Source: JAAYCI01 sp964550985 (GTDB lineage Bacteria; Bacillota; Clostridia; Oscillospirales; Ruminococcaceae). From it: a DNA stretch of 64,000 nt. The notes under the pieces were generated by a model. The model was not told the origin of the DNA and ran no database searches. It was given only the letters and a program-made list of their open reading frames with translations. The DNA lies in assembly GCA_964550985.1 (NCBI GenBank), contig CAZKBM010000005.1, positions 18,567 through 82,566 on the forward strand. Direction: 5' to 3'. A program made the position numbers and the translations under genes. Each line of letters opens with the position of its first letter. Within the stretch, counting starts at the first letter, position 1. Below, one piece after another: positions 57,299 to 64,000 of this stretch.

Positions 57299-58507
57299 CT
57301 ATAATACACCACTATTTACATATTCTCTTATCACAATTTCCATATTTTCAAGTATTGCTTTCCATTTTACTGTAGGGCAGGCCAGGTTAATGCGCAAGTA
57401 GCCTTGCCCCGCACTGCCATACTCGGCGCCATTTGCGGCGTAAAGCCCAGCTTTATCACGGAATAAATTCATCAGTTCCTCTTGCGGCAGTTGTAAAGCA
57501 CGGCAATCTAGCCAGGCTAGATAGGTGCCCTGTAGTGGGCTTAGCTGCAAAAGCGGCAACTTATTTTGTACGCAGTCTTTCAATAGCTGGTAGTTTTGGT
57601 TTACCACCTGTAGCATTTCCTCCAGCCAAGCTTCCGCCTTATCATAACCGGTTTTGGTTGCAACCAGGCCAAAGAGTGAATTGCAGTAATGGCCATCTTT
57701 GTTTGCTTGCTCGGCAATCTGCTTTCTTATATTTTCATCCTCTACAAATAGGAAAGCCGTGGAAAGGCCGCCCAATGAGAAGGTTTTACAGGCAGAGGTT
57801 GCAATCAGTGTATTTTGCAGATATTTTTTTGGCAAGGTGCCAAATGCCACCTGTTTAAACCCGGGCATAATGATATCAGCATGTATTTCATCTACGAACA
57901 GTATCAATTTGTGTTTGTAACAAATTTCGGCAATCGCCAAGAGTTCTTCTCTGCGCCACACCCTTCCGCAGGGGTTGTGCGGGCTGCAAAATATCATCAT
58001 TTTTGCTTCGGCTGCCTTAGCCTCTAAATCTGGCAAATCCAGTTCATACTGTCCCTGGTTATCCAGCAGCCGGTTTTCAAGCGCTACCCGCCCCGTCTCC
58101 TTGGGCATACGCACAACAGGTGGGTAGTTGGGGTTATGAATCAATATTTTATCCCCCGGTTTTGTAAAGGTATTAATGGCCACGTGCATGGCATGTAAAA
58201 TACCAGAAAATAGCAATATATTCTTCGTATTTATCCGCCAACCATGCCGCTTTTCCATCCAATTTGCAATGGTTAGGTAAAAGGCCTCATCTGGTGCACT
58301 GTATCCATAAAGGCCAAATTCCGCCGTTTCTACCATTGCTTCTACAATTTCTGGCGGCGAAACAAATTCCATATCGGCCATGGTAAGTGGCAGGGCATCT
58401 TCAGGAAAGTTCAATTCTTTCGCTTGCTCGTATTTTGCTGAAAAGCGGTTTATTCGTGGTTTCCATGTTTCAAAATCGTATTTCAAGTTTTTTTCCCCAT
58501 TATCCAT
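57299..58507 (-). CDS. PatB/MalY-type pyridoxal-phosphate aminotransferase (C-S lyase)
   Basis: 402 residues, fold type I PLP enzyme of the MalY/PatB family, usually cystathionine beta-lyase or cysteine-S-conjugate lyase. N-terminal ALPLTMADMEFVSPPEIVEAM, GLYGYSAPDEAFYLTIANWM, SPHNPCGRVW, FVDEIHADIIM and the PLP-lysine motif SACKTFSLGGLSTAF near residue 240. Substrate specificity not determined. Its product could be a thiol compound; the downstream UGA-containing reductase gene 15 bases away suggests a shared redox theme. Confidence 0.94.
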   Translation of the reverse strand: MDNGEKNLKYDFETWKPRINRFSAKYEQAKELNFPEDALPLTMADMEFVSPPEIVEAMVETAEFGLYGYSAPDEAFYLTIANWMEKRHGWRINTKNILLFSGILHAMHVAINTFTKPGDKILIHNPNYPPVVRMPKETGRVALENRLLDNQGQYELDLPDLEAKAAEAKMMIFCSPHNPCGRVWRREELLAIAEICYKHKLILFVDEIHADIIMPGFKQVAFGTLPKKYLQNTLIATSACKTFSLGGLSTAFLFVEDENIRKQIAEQANKDGHYCNSLFGLVATKTGYDKAEAWLEEMLQVVNQNYQLLKDCVQNKLPLLQLSPLQGTYLAWLDCRALQLPQEELMNLFRDKAGLYAANGAEYGSAGQGYLRINLACPTVKWKAILENMEIVIREYVNSGVL

Positions 58508-59952
58508 TAAAATTTATTCTATATTTTACAGCAATTATGGCATTTACCGCCATCTGGCGGAACCGCACTTACCATAAACAAATAAACACATCAAAGCATT
58601 ATTTAGCACCATTTGTTGGGCAAACTTCTGGGGCGTTAGCATTATTATTTATATTTAAGCTATCTATTGTGTCTTCCTCATTGGCTCCTTAATGGCATTG
58701 TACCGCTAATGCCAGTGAAATGCAATTGACATTTATTGGCAGACCCATTCTTTTTAATAATCGTATTATCATTTTTTATTTTCGTCATCTTCATATGGCG
58801 GGGCATTCATTTTTAGGTAATTTTAATAATATAATAAAATTATGAATGATTCGTGTAAAATGATGGAAATTTAGAATTTTAGTTCTGCCTATTCGTTGCT
58901 TATTTTGTGTAGCACGGCTTTTTTACAACAGCTATTTTTGACACAGCCAAGTTTTATCTGGCCTCGTCTTACGCACCTTTGTTTTGCATTGTCAATTTTA
59001 CGTGGCTTCGCCTCACATGGCCTTCTTTTCGTAGCTTAGCTTTATTTACTTAACCTAATTTTACCCTTTTAATGTAGTGTTTCCCCTCCTGCGCCATTAC
59101 CTTTACTTGCCATATTTAGGCTTAAAGATACGTTATAATGTAATATTAATTTATTTTGCCTACCATATACGATTTTATTGGTTTTTCAATGCGTCTTGTT
59201 TATTTACCGTTATATTACTATTTAATTTCTATAATAAACACAGTATTTATTCTGGTATTTTCCTCTATCTGTTTATTTGTCCTTCTTTTCATTTTCTTAT
59301 TCTTTATATAAAATAATTTACTGTATTTCTACTAGTATTTTTTATTATTTTGCTATCTGTATCTGCCCTGTTTCTTTCATTGTTTTTGCAATTGGGTGTC
59401 CGCCGCAATGTATCATTTTGTGCCATTTCCTAGTTATGCTTTGTAACTCTTGTACTAATCTGGTTGGCTTACCAGGCTTGCCATTGATTGGTTGTTCTGG
59501 CTATCCAAGGTCCCCAATTATTGCCCCTTCTACTTTTTATGGCTCGGTTTTTACCTACCATTTAGGCAATGTATGGCCGCTTGTCTCATCAACAAATCGT
59601 TACCATTTGTCCTTAATGGAAAGACATTTCTATGCTGGTCAATAGCCATTCAACCGGACAAAAGGTGTTTGGTTTATTGTATAAGCTCCAAAGTATTCTG
59701 GTCTATTTTTGCTGTCATGGAAAATCACCCTAAGCTTCTACTCTTATTCGATGACAAATAATCACTTGAGCTAATACTATCATTTGGGGCCCTGTTGGCT
59801 AAGCATACTGGTAATTGTAGTATATTATAGCCATCTTCATACTATTGTTTTTATTTTCTTTATTTTACATATTCCATTTAAACATTCCTACATCTCTGCT
59901 AGTCGTTCACCAAGGCTAAACAAAGGCATGGCATGTAATAATATTTAGCACA

Positions 59953-60120
59953 GCAAGGAGGATGACCCCGCAATAGCCGTAGCTATTGTGATTGACTAGG
60001 CCCACGGGTCTGTTTCGAGCGCAACCGCTAAAGGCGGCACTTAGCGCGAGATGGACGACGACGCGGGGCGGAATAAGACGCCGCTTTGCATGTCATTGTT
60101 TAGGCTTAGGGGACTATTAG
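59953..60120 (+). ncRNA. Candidate structured RNA or repeat, GC-rich island (family 3, copy 3?)
   Basis: CCCCGC (59966-59971) can pair with GCGGGG (60063-60068), enclosing CAATAGC-CGTA-GCTATTG (59971-59988), CCGC-GCGG (60025-60037) inside a GCGC/GCGC pair (60019-60022, 60044-60047), and followed by GGCG-CGCC (60067-60082). The left end (59953-59973) is nearly identical to 44970-44990. It has no open frame. It could be an RNA gene or a degenerate mobile element; transcription is unproven. Confidence 0.4.
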
Positions 60121-60937
60121 CTTGGCTACAAATTTTTGTGTAAACAACAGGATACAAGGCAGGCATAAAGTCACCACCTTTATCAGGCGTTAGTCTAGCC
60201 ATCCATTTTCCATTTTTTGAACAGCAAACTTTTGTTTTCTCAAAATACAGAGGTCACCCCTTACACATATAAACTTGGCAAAAGAAAATTGCCCTACTTT
60301 TACGTGCGTAGTATTTGGTATCACATCTACACTGGCAACAGGCCCAGTTACAATGGCAATGTTACCAGCCACGGTGCTGCATCTTTTGCGGGCATATCAC
60401 GGCTGGAATGCTCAAAATAATTTTGCTTCCCACTGTTGTAGTGGGTTTAGTAAGTTTAACAGGATATCTCCGCGAGGCCGGCAATGAATAAAATCCAACT
60501 GAAATTTCACCCTCACTCTCCCGTTGCTTATAAGCCACTTCGTGTACGAACCTGATAAATTTCTATTTTAGTAAAAATAAACTTGCATTTTTACTTTCAA
60601 TGCCGCGCAAAAGTTTGCGTAAAAAATCAGCTATTATTCTTGTATTTTTCTTTACTATTTGTGAATATTTTTAGTTATTTCAAGGGTTCCCATTTTTTAT
60701 AATATCTACACATATACAAAATATTATTCTATTATTAAACAGTATTAAAGCAATATAAAAGGAACCATAGCTTTATCACCGGCCTGGTAGAACCCCCCAA
60801 ATATTCTTTTAATTGGGCATTAAATGCGGTATAACTGCCCTTGTAAATATGCTATTTTTCTTTTGTTATTCCCGCCGCTTGTTTATAATTTATATAACAG
60901 CTATATTTCTTGTGTATTTATAAATATTTTTTACGCA

Positions 60938-60967
60938 TTGACATCTATCTATCTAATATGATATAAG
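60938..60967 (+). promoter_or_regulatory. Promoter and probable ArsR operator
   Basis: TTGACA (60938-60943) and TATAAG (60962-60967) with an 18-base spacer. Repeated ATCTAT just after the -35 and AAATAGATTT downstream (60981-60990) form an imperfect dyad, a likely binding site for the ArsR-type repressor encoded next. Confidence 0.6.
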
Positions 60968-61016
60968 TGGTATAAAGGATAAATAGATTTTCATCGATGT
61001 GAGGAGTGCGCAAGAG

Positions 61017-61319
61017 ATGGACTTGATAGAAGCATCTTTTTTGTTTAAAGCCTTGGCCGACGAAAACCGTTTACAGATTGTACAGATGCTTACCCAGGGG
61101 GAAATGTGCGCCTGTAAGTTATTAGAGCATTTCAGTATCCGCCAGCCAACCCTCTCCCATCATATGAAAATTTTGTGCGAATGCCATTTGGTCCAGGCCA
61201 GAAAAGCCGGTAAATGGTCTTATTATTCCTTAAACTGCGCCACATTAACCGCATTTCGGGAATTTGTGGCCGGCCTGCGGTGTACCGGGACGGGGGAAGG
61301 GGGCTGTGAATGTTCATAA
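61017..61319 (+). CDS. ArsR/SmtB-family metalloregulator
   Basis: 100 residues from the ATG at 61017 after GAGGAG; a GTG at 60999 is possible. Winged helix-turn-helix with FKALADENRLQIVQML, GEMCACKLLEHFSIRQPTLSHHMKIL. Cys31-x-Cys33 in the α3 region matches the ELCVCDL metal/arsenic-sensing motif; a further CxC (Cys97, Cys99) sits at the C-terminus, so sensing of As(III), Sb(III) or similar ions is likely. Represses its own operon with the permease and thioredoxin-like gene. The next start overlaps by 10 bases. Confidence 0.92.
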   Translation: MDLIEASFLFKALADENRLQIVQMLTQGEMCACKLLEHFSIRQPTLSHHMKILCECHLVQARKAGKWSYYSLNCATLTAFREFVAGLRCTGTGEGGCECS

Positions 61320-62314
61320 TAGGGGATTTTATACAAAACCAGCTTTTGGGCATGCAATGGTTAAACATGCTAATCGCCGCGGTATTTAAAGCACTGGGCC
61401 TGGATTTAGAAAACCGCATTGTGGCCAGCTTTCAATTTTTTCTGTTTGACACCATTAAGATTAGTATTTTATTGTGTGTTTTAATCTATATTATCTCCTA
61501 TATTCAAAGCTATTTCCCGCCCGAGCGCAGTAAAAAAATTATGGGGCGTTTCCATGGCCTGGGCGCCAATTGCATGGCCGCTTTATTGGGAACGGTAACG
61601 CCTTTTTGTTCCTGCTCCTCCATCCCCTTGTTCATTGGTTTTTCCAGCGCGGGCTTACCACTGGGCGTCACTTTTTCTTTTCTCATCTCCTCCCCCATGG
61701 TGGACCTGGGTAGCCTGGTTTTACTCACAAGCATTTTTGGCCCCAAGGTAGCCTTTGCCTACGTACTGGTGGGGCTAATTATTGCAGTTTTGGGCGGTAC
61801 TATTATCGAAAAACTAAAGTTGGAAAATGAGGTAGAGGCGTTTATCCGCAATGCCGCATCCGTGGAAATAGACAGCCCCAGCCTTCGGCAAAAAGAGCGC
61901 TTCCTTTACGCAAAAAACCAAACTTTACAAACCTTTAAAAGTGTTTTACCCTATATTTTGGTAGGCGTGGGTGTAGGGGCCCTTATCCACAATTGGATAC
62001 CCGAAACTTGGATAGAAACCATTTTGGGGAGCAACAATCCTTTTGGGGTGCTGTTGGCCGTGCTGGTGGGAATACCCATGTACGCAGATATTTTTGGCAC
62101 CATCCCTGTGGCCGAGGCACTACTGGCAAAGGGGGCGCAACTGGGTACGGTATTGGCCTTTATGATGGCCGTTACCACCCTCAGTCTCCCTTCCATGATT
62201 TTGCTGCGAAAGGCCATTAAGCCGCGTTTACTGGTTATTTTTATTGTAATTTGCACACTGGGCATTATAGCGGTTGGTTATTTGTTTAACCTGTTTGCAG
62301 GCTTACTGATATAA
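61310..62314 (+). CDS. Permease of the DUF318/ArsP type
   Basis: 334 residues, about 8 to 10 membrane helices in two repeats. The signature TPFCSCSSIPLFIGF and GIPMYADIFGTIPVAEALL match the predicted permeases of the ArsP/DUF318 family, some of which export trivalent organoarsenicals. Sits in an operon with an ArsR-like repressor and a thioredoxin-like protein, the usual grouping. Substrate here is inferred, not shown. Confidence 0.9.
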   Translation: MFIIGDFIQNQLLGMQWLNMLIAAVFKALGLDLENRIVASFQFFLFDTIKISILLCVLIYIISYIQSYFPPERSKKIMGRFHGLGANCMAALLGTVTPFCSCSSIPLFIGFSSAGLPLGVTFSFLISSPMVDLGSLVLLTSIFGPKVAFAYVLVGLIIAVLGGTIIEKLKLENEVEAFIRNAASVEIDSPSLRQKERFLYAKNQTLQTFKSVLPYILVGVGVGALIHNWIPETWIETILGSNNPFGVLLAVLVGIPMYADIFGTIPVAEALLAKGAQLGTVLAFMMAVTTLSLPSMILLRKAIKPRLLVIFIVICTLGIIAVGYLFNLFAGLLI

Positions 62315-62328
62315 GGAGGTTTACTAAA

Positions 62329-62679
62329 ATGGCATTATTTGGCTTTGGGAAAAAGAAAGAGGAAACTGCCTGCTGCTGCGGCGGCAGCTGTACATCCGAG
62401 GCGATGGAGCGGGCGGAGACGGAGAAAGCGGAGCAAAAAGGCATTAAAATATTGGGTTCCGGCTGCAAGAAATGTGACGCCTTGGAAGCAGCGGTGCGAG
62501 AGGCTTTACGGGACATGGGCTGTGAAGAAGAGGTGGAGCATATTCGCGATTTTGCGCAAATTGCCAGTTACGGGGTATTAACCACACCTGCACTTGTAGT
62601 GGATGGTAAGGTAGTGTGCTATGGCAAGGTGCTAAGTGCAAAGGAGGCCTTATCATTACTACAAAACACACGTAGATGA
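62329..62679 (+). CDS. Thioredoxin-like protein with N-terminal Cys cluster
   Basis: 116 residues. The redox-active CKKC (Cys46, Cys49; GSGCKKCDALEAAVREAL) and VLTTPALVVDGKVV mark the small thioredoxin-fold family TM0996/MTH895. An extra N-terminal stretch (about 35 residues) contains CCCGGSC, a possible metal-binding cluster, followed by a helical charged linker. It follows the permease gene by 14 bases (start after AAGGAGG), so it probably reduces or delivers the thiol-reactive substrate of the permease. Confidence 0.9.
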   Translation: MALFGFGKKKEETACCCGGSCTSEAMERAETEKAEQKGIKILGSGCKKCDALEAAVREALRDMGCEEEVEHIRDFAQIASYGVLTTPALVVDGKVVCYGKVLSAKEALSLLQNTRR

Positions 62680-62745
62680 GTCTCATTAAATTTTATAATA
62701 ATAGAATTTAATCTGTTAAAATATGCTTTTCTGAGAGGTTTTTAC

Positions 62746-63288
62746 ATGATTTTATCGGATAAAACTATACAGAAAATGTTGAAAAATAAAACTTTATCTA
62801 TTTCGCCCCTCAGTGAAGGGCAAATTCAGCCTGCAAGCGTGGATATCAGGCTGGGGGATACCTATGCTGTTATTGAGGATTCAGCCACAGGCGTTATTAC
62901 CATGAACGGCAACATACAGTATAAAACCCTACAAGCAGACAAGTCCCTACTGTTGCCCGGCCAGTTTGTGCTGGCCACCACGATGGAATATTTTAAATTA
63001 CCCAATCATATTACCGCTTTTGTAGAGGGGCGCAGCTCTTTGGGCCGTATGGGTTTATTTGTACAAAATGCAGGCTGGGTAGACCCCGGCTTTCAGGGTG
63101 AAATAACCCTGGAGTTGTTTAATGCAAACCGCTGCGCAATTGAATTAAAGGCAGGGCGCAGGGTTGGGCAACTGGTATTTGCGCAGATGGATTGTGAGGC
63201 GCAAAACCCCTATAAGGGCAAATATCAGGGGCAAAAGGGCGCAACCGGTTCACGCATTTTTATGGATGCAGAACCAAAAGCGGAGTAA
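62746..63288 (+). CDS. dcd: dCTP deaminase Dcd
   Basis: Deaminates dCTP to dUTP for dTMP synthesis. 180 residues. Motifs: MILSDKTIQKML, IQPASVDIRLGD, FVEGRSSLGRMGLFVQNAGWVDPGFQGEITLELFN, containing the catalytic Glu. C-terminal GKYQGQKGATGSRIF matches. Start after GAGAGG. It is likely independent of the metal operon. Confidence 0.96.
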   Translation: MILSDKTIQKMLKNKTLSISPLSEGQIQPASVDIRLGDTYAVIEDSATGVITMNGNIQYKTLQADKSLLLPGQFVLATTMEYFKLPNHITAFVEGRSSLGRMGLFVQNAGWVDPGFQGEITLELFNANRCAIELKAGRRVGQLVFAQMDCEAQNPYKGKYQGQKGATGSRIFMDAEPKAE

Positions 63289-63437
63289 AATTATAGCTCT
63301 TTCCCCGAACACAGGCGCACCTCTTTACCAGTATAATGAGCTTTACATAAGCATTTCTGGCAAAAGCTTGGGCTGGCAGTAAATATTTCCTAAACGCTAC
63401 CATTCATAACCTTATTCTTACTATTACATACATTTTC

Positions 63438-64000
63438 TTATTTCTCTTTTTTCATCTCTCTATTTTCATTCTTTTTATCTTCTGTACCAGAAGGAGGCGT
63501 ATCTATCGGCCGCTCAAAAACCGAGCGTATGGTTTTGTAGTCTCCAAACAGCAGCAGCATATCCCCAGGCAGCACTGTTGTGTTTCCATCAATTACCGGC
63601 AGGGGCGCCTCGTTGCGTTTGATATATAAAATTTGAATATCATGCTCTAGTTTCAGGGCGCTATCGGCAAGCTTAACACCATGCAAACATTCTGGCAAAT
63701 GGTCAACCGTCACCTCTACTATGGCCTTCTCTCTCACCATATCTATCAGCAACAGCACATTCGAGTTCCGGCCAAAAATTAGGCGGTTGCCCAGCTTCTC
63801 AATCAGGTGGTCAAATTGGCGGGGAATTTTTTTCATGCGCACCAATATGATATACAGCCCGGCAAGGCTGCCCACAATAAATAAACTGATTAAAATATGT
63901 TTTAATTCCGCCTGGCTGATATTGAGGAAAAAATTTACCAAAAGTGAGACGATAATCACAGAAAATGAGTACCCACAAAGCATGGTGCTGCGCGCCAGGG
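63438..64000 (-). CDS. TrkA C-terminal (RCK_C) domain membrane protein, partial
   Basis: The frame remains open to the end of the window (5' end beyond it; visible part at least 187 residues). Two hydrophobic segments (YSFSVIIVSLLVNFFL, HILISLFIVGSLAGLYIILV) are followed by a TrkA_C-like domain (KAIVEVTVDHLPECLHGVKLADS... DIQILYIKRNEAPLPVIDGNTTVLPGDMLLLFGDYKTI). The acidic/basic tail is Lys/Glu-rich. Usually such domains bind nucleotide second messengers and control potassium or divalent-cation transport; the role here is open. The gene is convergent with dcd. Confidence 0.82.
   Translation of the reverse strand, partial: LARSTMLCGYSFSVIIVSLLVNFFLNISQAELKHILISLFIVGSLAGLYIILVRMKKIPRQFDHLIEKLGNRLIFGRNSNVLLLIDMVREKAIVEVTVDHLPECLHGVKLADSALKLEHDIQILYIKRNEAPLPVIDGNTTVLPGDMLLLFGDYKTIRSVFERPIDTPPSGTEDKKNENREMKKEK

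Larger units (their letters stand above)
58508..61016. other. AT-rich, gene-poor region
   Basis: 2.5 kb with much lower GC than the rest and no open frame with recognisable family motifs. Short frames that exist are rich in Phe, Leu, Ile and Tyr, as expected from random AT-rich sequence. It contains a GC-rich island (59953-60120) and AT-rich parts with sequences like CGTGGCTTCGCCTCACATGG that look like eroded repeats. The ArsR promoter lies at its right end. Confidence 0.6.

Noticed and set aside
59277..59645. 122-residue open frame in the AT-rich region
   Set aside because: Composition is Phe/Ile/Leu/Cys-rich as expected of AT-rich random sequence, there is no good ribosome site, and no motif.
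60190..60372. 60-residue minus-strand frame
   Set aside because: Short, no ribosome site, no recognised motif, placed in a gene-poor region.

Overview
The window is a GC-rich (visibly about 55-60 %) stretch of a bacterial chromosome whose gene content points to an anaerobic gut-type Firmicute of class Clostridia, probably near the Ruminococcaceae/Oscillospiraceae. Clues are the pur operon with a large single-chain PurL and a PurO-type IMP cyclohydrolase, a type 2 LeuA, strong AGGAGG-type ribosome binding sites, lipoproteins with Ser/Ala-rich linkers, an ECF transporter S component, an iron alcohol dehydrogenase, and WYL and DegV proteins. No species can be named from sequence alone. No rRNA, tRNA or CRISPR array was found. 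The sequence holds one run of 10 N (24740-24749).

Layout. 1-4.3 kb: end of an ABC ATPase, then on the minus strand a bacteriohemerythrin, a GNAT acetyltransferase, an exported parvulin foldase and a DAHP synthase. 4.4-18.6 kb: ybaK, then the purine cluster purE-C-F-M-N-O-H(AICAR transformylase only)-D-L-B on the plus strand. It starts at a promoter inside a 111-bp tandem repeat and is interrupted after purE by a palindromic MITE-like element. 19-28 kb: envelope and cell-wall genes (zinc-ribbon membrane protein, VanY-like carboxypeptidase, gap-split membrane protein, beta-helix transferase, glmM) plus coaX and a small Cys-rich protein. 28-36.5 kb: mostly minus-strand metabolic and stress genes (lipoprotein, GNAT, PNPOx-like protein, ECF S component, alcohol dehydrogenase, leuB, leuA). 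36.8-41.8 kb: DUF6020-like membrane protein, glutamyl-Q tRNA(Asp) synthetase, O-acetyltransferase, MFS carrier. 41.9-44.7 kb: a polar amino-acid ABC importer. 45-52 kb: YdeI/OmdA protein, DegV, patatin, HD protein, WYL regulator with a GyrI-like neighbour, radical SAM protein. 52-58.5 kb: two membrane proteins sharing a stripped-down kinase-like C-lobe on either side of an SDR gene, a UGA-interrupted ArsC/Spx-family gene that looks like a selenoprotein, and a PatB/MalY enzyme. 58.5-61 kb: AT-rich gene desert with one GC-rich structured island. 61-64 kb: ArsR regulator, DUF318/ArsP-type permease and thioredoxin-like protein, then dcd and a partial TrkA-C protein.

How the genes work together. 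The pur cluster supplies every step from PRPP to IMP in the window except an N5-CAIR synthetase (PurK), with the last two steps split between a stand-alone AICAR transformylase and a PurO-type cyclohydrolase; PurB also serves the AMP branch. aroF opens the shikimate pathway, and leuA with leuB covers two leucine steps without leuCD nearby. The glnQ-type genes form a complete ABC importer, with a dispersed repeat and a 19-bp stem-loop between the binding-protein and permease genes.

The most interesting signals are: (1) the UGA codon at 57255-57257, at the first Cys of a CxxC motif and followed by a SECIS-like hairpin; (2) the paired pseudokinase-bearing membrane proteins, one with extracytoplasmic TPR-like repeats and one with an HtrA-like protease; (3) three families of dispersed non-coding repeats (162-bp TTACAG...CTGTAA elements, a TA-flanked palindromic MITE, and a third GC-rich family); and (4) the split PurH arrangement. 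All assignments come from reading motifs by eye; no database search was run.
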